DNA of 64,000 bases, taken from NCBI GenBank assembly GCA_037447655.1, contig JBBHKE010001676.1, forward strand, positions 62,001 through 126,000, in the 5' to 3' direction. Shown here in pieces: positions 34,235 through 46,050 of this stretch. Under the pieces are notes generated by a model, which was given only the letters and a program-made list of their open reading frames with translations, did no database searches and had not been told where the DNA came from. Every line of letters begins with the position of its first letter. Positions within the stretch are counted from its first letter, which is position 1. The DNA comes from Zygnema cylindricum. Taxonomy: Eukaryota > Streptophyta > Zygnematophyceae > Zygnematales > Zygnemataceae. A program made the translations under genes and the position numbers.

Positions 34235-37200
34235 ATGGCAATGAATCCATACGGATCGTTTCAGGGAGGAAGGCCTCAAGGTCCTCCAGGGTCCAATCCT
34301 ATGGGTGGGAGACCAATGGCTCCTCCGAGTTCCTCGGGACCGTATTCTGGAATGCTTCCTTTCGCTCCTCCTCCGACTTCCGGCTATTCGAGCGCTCCAC
34401 CTCCACCGTTGTTGGGAAGGCCACCCTTTGGAGGTGAGTGTTTCTGTGTAACATATTGTGGTGCGTCCGTTCAGTTTGTCTGGTGTCTGGGAGGGAAGGA
34501 GTACGACAGTGTCTTCGGTTTTTTTTAGGGTTTGTAGGGTGTGTTTTTAGGGTTTTCCGAGGGTTGATGAGAACCCGGGGCAGCATTTGGCAGAAGATGA
34601 GAAGACTGACAGCTTCTTTTTTATGCCCTGACTTACACCTAGTCCCTCTTTCTTAGTACAAGCACCTGTGAAGTACACATACACAAAAGTACAAATACAC
34701 AAAACTTTTTGCTTTTGGATTGGGCCGTATTGCTGGGATCGCGGGCCGAAAAGGATGCCTTTGTCCAAGAGAGGGATCAAAATCAAAATCAAAACCAAAA
34801 CCAAAATACCACCTCCATTAACTGCACTGGCAAATCTGTTATTTTACATACGACACACATGTCATCAGTTATTTCACATACGACACACATACAGTTGTCG
34901 GCAAAACCTGTAAGGCTTGCTTAGTCCATGACGGGCTGTTTTCTCTCACAGCTCTGAATCGTATCGCGGGCAAAATGGGAAGTGGGCGTCGATTTCCATC
35001 AGCATCTGTTGTGGTATGCCTTACCTCTCCCAAAGTCTGAGGATTCCAGGTTGTCATTTTGAGAGAAAAAAAAGGTGCACTCTGAGGGAGGGAGGTCAGT
35101 TGGCGAGGGAGTGGGAAGGGAGGTGATAAGATCAACTTTTTCTGCAGGTTCTGTGTTCGAATACTGTTATGGTTGGAAGCACTTATATTACTCCGAGATC
35201 GCAGGATAAAAATGCCAGAATCAAAACCCTGATAACCCTAAATATCCGAAGAAACCCTCAAAAACTTTGAAGAAACCCTTGTGGGACAGGGGAATGGGGG
35301 AAATAAGATAATTTTTTTCTGCAGGTTCTGTGTTCAAATGCTATTAAAATGGTTTGGAAGCACTTTGTAGAACGCCGAGATTCCAGAATCAAAACAAATT
35401 GATAGTTTATCCGTGTGAGATAAACCGAATTGATTGTAAGGCCTACTGTTTTGTATACTTGAGCCTTTAAGAATGACTGAGGAGGGTTCAGTGACTGCAG
35501 TCACATTCACAAATCTAAAATGAGCTTATTTTTTTACAGCCACCTGACTTCGTTATCTAGGGGTCCCTTTTGAGTTTTTCTTTTTTTTTGTTTTCTCTTT
35601 TTATTGGCAAATTTTTTGACTCCAGATATCTAAATGGCAATTACTACTTTTGAGGACACCATAGACAATCGCCCAATTTGCAATATAGTTTAATTGTGTA
35701 AAAAAGTATGGAGCACTATATGTGGTTACCCCATACTATACGTGTATTATTCTCGAAAAGCCTGTATAATATACATATAATGCGGAGCTACCAGGTATAG
35801 CGTTTTCGCACATTTGAAGTATGGTCTGTAGGGAGCTTCTCTCCTTTGTTTCTTTATTACAACCCTCTTGTTGGCAAAGAATTTTCTTTGTCTTTATAAT
35901 GTGTCTGACTAGGAGTCCATTACGAAGGAAATTCAGTGTTTTAATGTTTCTGATTAGGACCCATTAGCATGTGGTTTCTGGAACTAGCAGGTGATTTTCT
36001 TTTAACCTTTGAAAGGCAATCCTGGCTGGCATCATTAAAAATTGCACTAGCAGACAAATGAGCCCTAGTATATATACAACCTGACGGGCGCTTTCGTCCT
36101 TTTGTGCTTGTTGAAGGTGCGTTTCTGAACCACTTCTGTACGGGCAAATAGTTTTTTCCAAAATTTGACCTACAACGTGCATCGCTCTTAGTGTGAAGAA
36201 ATGTATAGCATGAGGTTTAATTTAGTGTTATTGATTTTAACTCAGGTCCGAGCGATTTGGACAATTTTCAATCGCAGCTAGTATTATTAACGCTGTTTTA
36301 TGTCCCCGGGGCAAAATAGCCGGGCACCGAATTAGTGTTATTGTCGCTTCTAGAGATTCACGGTGTAGTGGTCTACAGCTGGTGTGCAGAATGCATAGAC
36401 CACTAGGGTTTTCGGTCATCAAATCGATCCGATAAATTAACCAATCAATGGTAAGTAAACCGAAAACTCAAAACCATCCACCTTTGAGGAAAGATGTGAA
36501 GCTGAGAAGTGGAGGCGGCTTTCCGTCTCTTTTGTGCAGTCAATGTCTTTGGATCTGACACTTGAATTCTGACTGTTGTTATAAGCAGTGGAGGCTTCGT
36601 GCTCGTCTGTGCAGTCTATGTGTCTGGATCTGACACTTGGTGCTACAGTTCTTGGCCCTGGTACTGCAGGAATGACCCCTCCTCGCTTTATGCCTCCTCC
36701 GTTCAACCCGATGATGCGTCCCCCGCCAAGTATGCAACCACGGCCACCATCAATGCTTCAGTCACCGGGTCCTCTATCAAGGCCTATGGGTGTTCCCTCG
36801 GCCAGTACAATGCCTAGACCCATGTCTCTCCCTCCTCCAACAAGTGGGAGGCCCGGGGCTGGCTATTCTTTAGCGGAGATGGCAGCAAGAGCTGTCAGGC
36901 AACTAGCACCTTTGCCTCTTCCGGAAAAACCGCATACAACTGTTTACGTAGGGAAGATTGCACCAACAGTTGACGAAGCGTTTTTGAAAAAGATTCTGGA
37001 GGTAAGAGATGGATTGGTGATCAGCATGGCATTATGGATTCTTTTTAGGAAAGATTATGGAGGATTGAGACAGAATTTGATTCAGCTTGTCATCATGGTA
37101 GTGGGAAATGGATTGTTCTAATTCGGTGATTGCCATATGGGGGTACGATGGAAAGGTTTCCGGAGTTCTTTTTTGGGGAATCAACTTTTGACTGGGTTTT

Positions 37201-40200
37201 TTTTAACTGGGGATCAAATAAAAATCTTTGGGGATTGGAGCTATGCTTGTTTTTATGACACTTGCCTGAGCTTAAGATTAATCGTTGTGGATATAGTAGA
37301 CCAGAAAAAGTAATGCATTTATTGACAGATCTTGTGCTTTCTTGCAGCTTTGTGGGCCCATAAAAGTTTGGAAACGAGCACAAGATCCTTCAACGCTTAC
37401 TCCGAAAGGATTTGGCTTTTGTGAATTTGAGTCAGCTGAAGGTGTGCTGAGAGCCCTACGTTTACTGAACAAGCTTTCTTTGGAGGGACAGGAGCTTGTG
37501 GTAAGACGATTCCTCCTCTTCATCAAAATAGGATACGGTGTGAAAATCGTGTTTTTGTGTTATGATCACGGTCTTTTGCAGTCTTCAGATTATTTGAGTT
37601 TTCATGTTCCGTGAGCCTGTTTACAAGGCAGTATGAAGTGATTTTTATTGGCCTATGATGTTTTTTTTTTTTTTTTTTTGCCTTCGATGTATTCTGATTT
37701 ACTACAAGCTTCTCAAATCCATCCATTTCTGAAGGGAACTTGTGTGTGTCTGTTCAGCTGAATGTGGACCAAGCTACTCGAGATTATTTAGAGAGATATG
37801 TTATGAAGAAACGGCAAGTAGCAACAGGACCCAGGATTGACAAGGAAGACGGGACCCCAAAGACCTCAAAACCTGAGGCACCTGAAAGTAAAACTTTAAC
37901 TGTCAAAACGGAGGAAATTACAGAGGTCACGCCTCCTGTGGATGATTCAAATCACAAGGTCGATATTAAGTCTGAGGCTCCTGGGGATGTGCTAATGAAG
38001 GAGAGTGAAGATAAGGAATCTGAGGATGTTCAAAAAGAGAAAACCATGGCCGATGAAGAAATGAAGGATAAAGAAATGGAGGGTCCACCCGGTGAAGTTG
38101 AAGTTCAGTCAGTGGAAGGGGATGATGGGCAAGTACCTTCTCTTCCTCAGGAATCGGAGGACTCTGCAATAATTGAGCAAGCTGCTGTTCAGGAGAACAA
38201 GGGAACAGAAGAAGTTTTAGAAGACATCAAGGAGAAGGTGAAGGAAACTGATGAAGAAGCGAAGGAAGCAGCAGCCCGAACGTTTGGTTTAGTTTTGTTG
38301 AATGACCGAGAGATCGATGAGGCGGCAATAAGGGCCATAAAAGCGATGGTGGAAGAGAGGTAAGGTTTTGTTTTCTTGATAGGTTTGAAATGATTTTCTA
38401 AACTGCGTGTGTAGTGTTTTTCATTGCTGGCATTCAAGCAGCCTGTTTTGCCAGGAACCACTGGGCAAGCAAAGTCTTCAAGATTTGTATATGCGTTTCA
38501 GTAGTTTGTACATCGGTGGTGGACAAGCCTGATATGTACGAATTGATAGGACCGATTATGGAGCGGTTCATGTACCCGATATTGGTGGTAGCTGCCAACT
38601 GTTAACTATACACGTACTCCTATTTCTAATGTGCACAAATTACAAAGAAATGACATGTTGTTTAGTCACGGTGAAAGCCGGATGGCTCGAATTAGGATGG
38701 CAGATGAGCCGTACGCATCTGTTGCAAAAGATTGTCCTATGAGTCTATGGTCTGACAAAATTATCGCCAATATGTCCAATAAACTATATACCCACCGATA
38801 GATAGATTATTGGTAAGCGGAAATAAACTATACATCAGTTATTGGTAAAATGCCTCCAATATGCAGCACTAGTTTTAAAGTCCGGAATATTTTTCGTCAT
38901 ACAGAGCAACAGTTGAGTTGGAAAGTGATAACTCCTTAAGAATGAGGTAATTGTTGGGTAAATCGGAAAGGTTGGTGCCTGGCGAAAGTTGACAATGGTT
39001 TCAGTGTTTTAGGTTATGACCAACTATGAATTTGTAAACATTTTTTGAAAGTAATGTACGGGAAATATTTGAACAGAGTTCCTGAAAGATAATTGTATAT
39101 GAACTCCGGCGGCGGATAATAGAGCTTAAAAATCTGATAGATGTAGACTGATCTGATGACTGGTCAGCAAATCTTGCCTCTTTTTTATATACACTAAATC
39201 CCAAACTTAAAGCACGGTCATCAATTTATATTATCAAAGGATGATGGCTTCATCCCTTCAATCCAGGTGTAAGAGCAATATTAACCTGATTGCATCTTTT
39301 TTTATGTCGGTCTTTGTGAAAACAAATCCCGGCAATCCCTGTTTGTTATACATTTTATTTTTGTAAGTCCATTCTCACGCTTAATGTTCTCTGAGCTTCT
39401 TCTTTCATTACAGGGTTAAACTTCTTCCTCCTCCTCCTCCCTCTCTCTCTCTGGAAGTGTCAGCAGCATTAAAGGCAGCTCAAAAGTTGAAGGAGCGTTC
39501 AGAGAATGTAAAGCCTGGTGAGATTGAATTGATGATTTTCGTTTTTTTGGGTGTGTGATGGGGGGAGGGGAGTGAGGGGGAGGGGGAGGGGGAGGGGGAG
39601 TTCTTTCATCTTTATCAGGCGGGGCGGGGTAGGGCAAGTTCATGTTATGGGATGTTCGACTTTTCAGGTATATATTGGGAAATTGATGACAAGATTTCAA
39701 ATCGACGAATGACTCTGTGGGCAATATCGGTATTAATTATTATCTACAATCAAACAAACATTGAATAAAAAAAGTGCCGATGGTTAGAATTTCTGAAAAC
39801 GCCATTGTAAACCACACACGAGATAAACCTCTTTTGTTCAAAGAGACAGGCCAAGGAAACGAAAAAAGTAAACCTCTAAATATAGAGTAAATAGTTCACA
39901 AAGCACGGGAAAGTAAACTCTTTATGTATTTTCTCAATCGCGAAACACCACAATACGTCATTTTAAAATGTGAGTTTAACAAGGACAAGTGCGTTAGTGC
40001 ATCATGTTTTAAACTGTAATGGAAAATGGTTTTGTGATTTAGTTCAAAAAACTACGACGAGTTGAAAAATGTAATGCGTAAAAGAAAATATGAAACAAAA
40101 AATGAGTTTATGTCATGGTATATGTGGTGTTCACTTCGGTGCGACCGCAAGCATGTTATCTGAATATAGCTGTTTTCTCCCCTCTCCTGTTTCTATCTCT

Positions 40201-43200
40201 CCCTTTCCCTTCCCCCTCTCTTTGTTTCTTTTCCTCTTTAACGGCAAAGACTGAACTATTGACTCTTTACTCCTCCCTACCTGTCTCCTCTCTCTCCCTT
40301 TTGCAGGAGATTCTACCCAGAAAACAGGCGATAGTGATAGTGAACAGAAGGTATCTGCTGAGGTAGAGAAAGAGGATGTTAGTTCAGCTGACAGACGAAA
40401 GAGAGAGAGAGTTCATAGAGAGAGGGATAGGGATAGAGAAAGGGTAGGTGAACATGATGATAAAGAAACAGAGTATGCTCGCATTGAACGTGAAAGGGAA
40501 CGTGAGAGAACGAGGAGAGAAAGAGACCGTGAGAGGTCTCATCGAGATGCAGAACGGATATATGGAGAAAGAGAACGGGAATGGGAGGCACGGGAGAGGG
40601 AGAAGGAGAGGCAGAGACAGCATGACAGGGACCGAGAGAGGGAGCGGGAACGAGAGAGGAGACGAATAATCAAGGAACAAGAGGAGGAGTCAGAGGACGA
40701 GGAATGGCGAAGACGTCATGGTTATCTTGGAGAAGAGGCAGCTAGGAGGAGGGCGAGGGAAGCAGGTGACGATGAACTGGATGCTTTGAAGGAAGAACAA
40801 GAGATCTCTGAGGCCAAAAGAAGGAGAATAGATGAGGAGGCAAAAACTGCTATACGTATTGATGCAGTAACGGCCGTAGAAGCAGAAACTAGGGCTACGA
40901 AAGAGACTAAAGAGACTAGCGAGACGACAGATAAGGATGAGATTAAAGATGAGAAGATAACCGAAGCTTCTGTCCCTGAACCAGTAGCTCCCATTTCTGT
41001 AAAAGTTGAAATCCCTCCAGTCGTTTTGCCTCCGCCAACATCGTCTATAGTTGTTTCCAAACCGAACAGCCCTGCATTTGCCATTCTCCCACCTGTCCCT
41101 TTGTTATCTACTCCTGCAACTTTACCACCACCTGTTCTTTTAGCACCTGCAATTTTACCACCTGCAACTTTATCACCTGTACCGGGACTTGTGGTTCCTT
41201 CTTTGCCTTTGACAAAACCAACAACTGTTATTCCTGAAGAAGCTCCTCTTCCTGTTCCGGTGGCCGCAACTTTGGTTCGGGCGGCAACAGCTCAGGCTCG
41301 GGAACGAGAAATGGAAGTCGAACCAAAAAGTATGGGAAGATGCTTCTCTTTAAACTTTAAACTCTCTAAACTGCCGAATCGAAGCTCTGCCCTTTGTTGG
41401 GTCACTTTTGGTCATTGAGTGAACCCTTCAGAATGGTTGCCCAGATTTATGGCCGTAGGATTATGATCAGGATTGTCAAAAACTGGCCAATCATTGAAAA
41501 CGGTCATGGAATGTACTGAAATTTTGTAGCTTAAATTGCTGACTGTCAACAACTTTACGGAACAGTGCTCTTCATTTGATTCTCTAAACCAGTTTTAACG
41601 TATTTTCCTTGTCTTGCAACATTATAAAAATGCAGTTTGACATTCTCCTTTGTGCATGAAACTTATTCACGCTGTCGTTGTTGTCACATTTTTCTGCAGG
41701 AGACACGTCGCATACTAATGGCCGCTCTGCAGTGAAGATTGAGAAGGTTGAGAAGGAATCTTCGCCGGTTATTGCAGAAACTGCCCGGGCAGTTGAATCG
41801 AAAAAAAAACTTGGGTTTGGACTTGCAGGTTCAGGCAAACTTGCTCTTGCCGCAGCATTTGGAGAGGAAGACGATGACAAGGAGAAGAGTGACAAGAGAC
41901 GGCCGCTGGTTCCTATCGATTATGAAGATGATATGATAGGAGGTTCTAGTCCAAAACCAGCTCTGTCGTCACCTGGTCACGGAGTGGTAACCAGTTCAAA
42001 TACTATATCTGGAGGCGACGGTATTGCAGCTAATATTGCTAAAGCAGCAGAATACGCGAAAAGACTCTCGAGAATGGCTGCGGGAGGGTCTACTGGACCA
42101 TCGAATAAAGAGTCAAAAGAGGGAGGGGGAGAGAGGAAGCAACAGGAGAAGACCAGAATAAGTGAGGCAGAGAAGAATCGTAAGGAGGATTCGAAGAAGA
42201 CAAAAGGGGTCGATTCGAAACCGTTCAAAGACGCTAAGTCCCTGATTGACACGATTCCCAAGACTAAGGAAGAGCTGTTTAGTTACCCAGTGGATTGGAA
42301 CGTTTATGACAAGGTATGTAATTGTTTCTTTAGGCGATAGGATGCGTGGGTTACTGTATTTAATCTTTTCAAAAAATCGTGATTCTAGTCCCATAATTTT
42401 TCACAAGAGATGGTTGTTGCATACGGGGCAAAGGTCCATGTATTTTGACGACAGGAAATTGAACTGTTGAAAATTTTGGTGAGTTTAGTGGGCCTGGCAT
42501 TTTTGATACACTAGCATTAATCTCTCCGAGTTCCTTTTTTTTGGACCCAGAATCACATATTAGTTCTAGTAACACCTTTAGTTAAGTGGTCCATAATGAG
42601 CCACGTGGCAAAATGCAATTTAGGGTAGTTACTTCCAATGAAGTGTTAACGCTAATAATTCACTCAGATAGCGATGGACGGTGTAGTGTAAGGTAGAGGC
42701 CCGTCTTCACTAGAAAGTTTCTCATCACAATCCATTCTCTGCCCGTTTGCTTGTGGTTTTTGCTCCTTAGTTGTAATCAGTATGGAGGTACCTGCCATAT
42801 GTGTAGACGTATTTGTAAGGTGCTCTTTGTCATTTGTGTTGGCGTTGAAAACGTCTTATGTGGCCGAAAGTGTCAACGCATTTATATGGTTCTATGTGTA
42901 GATGTTTAGAACATTTGTATGGTCGTATGTGTAGAAGCTGAAAACATCTATATGGTCGAATGTGCAGATGTTAAAATATTTACGCGGTCGTATGTGTAGA
43001 TGTCTAAACATGTGGCTTATACGTTGAAAACATGAAACAAAATTAATTGTCGTATGTGTAGATGTTAAACACATTTATTTTGTTGTATGTGTAGACGTTG
43101 AAAACATATGGTCGTATGCAAAGAAATTTAACATATTGGTTTTGTGGTTTTCAGCATAATCTTCATTTGAGAATGAGGCCGTGGATTGACCGAAAGATTA

Positions 43201-43403
43201 AGGAATTTCTCGGAGAAGAGGAGAAAACATTGGTCGATTTTATCGTTCGTAATACGCAGGAACATGTCACAGGAGCCTCCATGTTAGACCTTGTGGAGCC
43301 GATATTGGATGATGAAGCAGAAATGTTCGTTTTAAAATTATGGCGTATGCTTATCTTTGAGATTCGACGCATAGAAACAGGCCTCTCTAATCACGGAAAA
43401 TAA
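34235..43403 (+). CDS. RBM25: RNA-binding protein 25, spliceosome-associated (8 exons)
   Basis: Exons: 34235-34433, 36649-37001, 37348-37500, 37758-38359, 39414-39517, 40307-41329, 41700-42313, 43155-43403; all frames agree; 1098 residues. Order: Pro/Gly-rich N-terminus (1-155); an RRM (about 162-245) with RNP2 VYVGKI and RNP1 KGFGFCEF plus RALRLL and VDQATRDYLERY, close to RBM25; an acidic region; an Arg/Glu-alternating helix (about 497-600); a Pro/Val linker; and a C-terminal PWI domain (about 1020-1092) with RPWIDRKIKEFLGEEE and LDLVEPILDDEAEMFVLKLW. Known family role: U1 snRNP-linked nuclear factor choosing 5' splice sites. The exon 2 acceptor could alternatively be 12 nt further in, at GTACTGCAG, in the same frame. 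Introns 1 and 7 contain hairpin MITEs. Confidence 0.95.
35708..35806. repeat. Small hairpin element (ACTATATGTGG family), copy 2
   Basis: The left arm ACTATATGTGGTTACCCC and the inverted right arm GCTATACCTGGTAGCTCC flank TATACGTGTATTATTC / TGTATAATATACATATAATG. In RBM25 intron 1. Confidence 0.5.
36171..36367. mobile_element. TA-flanked hairpin MITE, CCCCGGGG subtype
   Basis: 197 bp in RBM25 intron 1. Left TACAACGTGCATCGCTCTTAG, right TAGAGATTCACGGTGTA; core TTTTATGTCCCCGGGGCAAA. Confidence 0.7.
36509..36648 (+). repeat. Tandem duplication before RBM25 exon 2
   Basis: Two units about 79 bp apart share GTGGAGGC, TGTGCAGTCNATGT and CTGGATCTGACACTTG (first unit TTTGGATCTGACACTTG). The second unit runs into the exon 2 acceptor GCTACAG. 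Confidence 0.75.
42507..42685. mobile_element. Hairpin MITE in RBM25 intron 7
   Basis: The right end is AGATAGCGATGGACGGTGTA. The left end TACACTAGCATTAAT has lost the middle of the terminus. Core TTAAGTGGTCCATAATGAGCC and ACGTGGCAAAATG as in 7261-7437. Confidence 0.7.
42800..43125. repeat. GTCGTATGTGTAGATGTT minisatellite
   Basis: Seven or more imperfect copies of a 35-45 bp unit containing GGTCGTATGTGTAGATGTT and AAAACATTTATAT. They end about 30 bp before the acceptor of the last RBM25 exon. Confidence 0.85.
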
Positions 43404-44460
43404 TCATGGAAAATAACCATGGAAAATGAGAGTATGGAGACACGCACCTGTTTGGATTTTTTGACTGCCATAAGTTTCAAGCTGTGACGACAACTGGAAG
43501 GAAGCTGAATCTTTCGACTTCTTTTGCTTACACTCGAAAGCCTTTCTCCTTGTATTACTTTAAAAAATTGCTGTATTTTTTTCGGATTTCTCTTGTTTTT
43601 CAGCGTTTTTTTGGGCCATGTTTTTTTTGCGCATGGAAATTTGAATATGTTTTGTTTTTTCTTGTCTTGTCTTGTATGCGGTGGGTTCCTTTTTCCTGTT
43701 CAGGGGAGGAACACAAAATTATTTTGTTATTTTGTTATTTTTTTTCTTGACGTATAATTTTAGGATAAAAAGCGATGCGGATGTACAGAGTACATCTTAT
43801 ATAGAGGTGGCCCGTGAAGAAGGGATTACAAGCATGTGATGTGACAAAATAAAATAAATAGTAACAAATAATCGTTGGTCTGTTCACATTGCTATCATGT
43901 CTGAGTTAATGTGAGAAGCTTAATTTGAGCAAATGAATACGATCTACATTTGATTTTCTGTTCACACCTTAATCATGTATGACTCCTTGTCACATGATTG
44001 ATTGAGAGAATGAAGACGCATGACAATGTGTGACGTTCGATTTTTCGCCACGTCGTTAATGGATGTTACCAATTTGAGGTTAATGGTGTGGATGGGCTCT
44101 GGGACAACTGCGGTGGAATCATGTGATGTAATTATCTGACAGTAATAATTGGTTAGTTTTTGTGACGGTGGTAGTTTGTTGTTGTTTTGTTGTTTTTTCT
44201 TCTTTTTCTGTTGGTGTATTTTGTTTGGAAATGCTTGTCCGGATATTGTTTGGCCTGAGAACTGTGAGATGTGTTACTGTTTTTAATTATGTTTTAGTAC
44301 TTTGAGATTTCAAAGACAATTATTATGTTGTGAGAGGGTGTGGGGTGTTTATTAGATGAACTGTTGAATAGTGGTTTTTTTTGTCGTCATAGTTGGAGGC
44401 GTAATAGTTGCCTGTCAATCGACAGCAACCCATGGTTTAAAAGTGTGCAAACCTGTGGAA

Positions 44461-44552
44461 ACACTGTATTTGGTGACCCGATATTATTTTCGTACGTTTT
44501 GGGTGTTTTAAGTATGATACACGTATAGTATGTGGTGACAGCACATAGGCTT
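44461..44552. repeat. Small hairpin element (ACTATATGTGG family), copy 3
   Basis: The left arm ACTGTATTTGGTGACCCG pairs with the right arm TATGTGGTGACAGCACATAG read backwards. Centre TGATACACGTATAGTATG. TTTTCACACATTAGAA follows, as in copies 1 and 2. Confidence 0.5.
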
Positions 44553-45401
44553 CCACACTTTTTTCACACATTAGAACTATGCAGCAGATGATGTCCATCT
44601 TTACCAACTCGCAACCAATGCTAAGTACATGTAAGACGCTATGTTTCTTTTTTCTTTTATTCTTTTCACCATTTTATTTTTCCTTTTTTTCTTTCTTTAT
44701 TTCTTTCGGTTTTTCTTTTTTTACTTTTGTTGTCTTTGGAGCAAAACCACATTATAAATGCTGGTGCCAGGAAGGCACATCAACAATTCTGGCACCTTGT
44801 TCTTCTTCCAGTTACTAGCAAATGTATCCAATATTATGATGATGTCATGCAGTGTTACTGTTCTTTTTTGCCACACAACTGTGGATCACCGGTTGTGTGA
44901 TTTTGGAGTCTAGAATGTGTTTAGTTTGCATTAACAGTCGTAATTTCTCTCTGTAATAGCCACTCATGGCGTAGTGACCGAATAGAAAAACCACGTCAAG
45001 CCTTCCGAAATGCACAGTTCACAAACTTTTTGGCATCGTTTCGTTTACAGTTCAGACTGCGGAAAATGTGTGGGAGCACTATATGCAGTTATCGCTTTGG
45101 CCGTTCGGACTCCGGCCTGTACTGTAGCGTACTGTAGTAATGTAAATAAGACGACATTATGATATCTGAACCGTACAGACAATGGACGGTGCAGATTGTT
45201 CCAGCCTTACTGTGTTTGAACCGTACTCCAAATTACTGAATAGAGATTTTGAAGTACATAGAAACGTTTTCTTTAACACGATTCGTTCTTGGCGGGCATC
45301 TGGAATATCGCTGTCGCATAATATCGTGTGGTGAAGAAAAGACTCGCTCACAATATTGAATTGTCTTCGATATACATCACTATAATGTAAGGACTAAGGA
45401 G

Positions 45402-45613
45402 TACACCGCGAATCGCTATTGGCGTTAATCACGCTAATTCGGCGCCCCTAAATTTTTACCCAAATTCTTAAATGGAGTGATTAAAAAAACCCTAAAAACT
45501 AAATTAGAGTGACTGATTTCCTTGAAAATCCCCAAATTCCCAACTAGCGTTAATCACACTAATTGTTCTTTAACACTAAATATTTGTTAACGCTAATAGC
45601 GATTCACGGTGTA
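45402..45613. mobile_element. TA-flanked hairpin MITE
   Basis: 212 bp upstream of the clathrin light chain gene. Left TACACCGCGAATCGCTATTG, right CGCTAATAGCGATTCACGG then TGTA; about two mismatches over 25 bp. Confidence 0.8.
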
Positions 45614-46050
45614 CCGGTTGGAACAGAACAAGAAATAATAATAGAATGTTTCACTAAATTCAGTATGGCCGGGTTTTGAGGCTTAGAAATATCTCAAATC
45701 GTTCACACAGAAAATTTTCTAAATGAGAACGCTTGCGACCTTGCCTTCTCTGTCAGTTGAGCTTTGCAGGCAGCTTCAACTCCTTCGGCCCTGCGGGACA
45801 CTCCTACTAGATACAATACTTGACCTAATTCCCATGCACTTTTTCCGGCTATATCGATTTCGTCAAAAAATAGATCGGATGGTCAATATTGAGCCCATAA
45901 AATAAGGAGGTAAATAAACTGCAATACTTTCCGAATTCCCGCACGCATCTTTCGGTTTCATACCATTTCGTCAACGCTCGTTTCACATTTTCAGTGGAAT
46001 TTGAATTTTCTTCTTCATCTGAAACTGTTGAGCACTTTCTGCATCCAAAT

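Larger units (their letters stand above)
43404..46050. other. Intergenic region, RBM25 / clathrin light chain
   Basis: RBM25 3' UTR (T-rich, about 350 bp), then AT-rich DNA without coding signal, a small hairpin element (44461-44552), a hairpin MITE (45402-45613), and the clathrin light chain upstream region. A TTTTCAG at 45988-45994 could be the acceptor of a 5' UTR intron. Confidence 0.55.

Noticed and set aside
34547-34913. Open frames on both strands downstream of RBM25 exon 1
   Set aside because: They lie in RBM25 intron 1, are low-complexity (QNQNQN, KIKTKTK) and have no similarity to a family.
45723-45905. 60-codon frame before the clathrin light chain
   Set aside because: No similarity; position fits a 5' UTR exon or flank rather than a separate gene.
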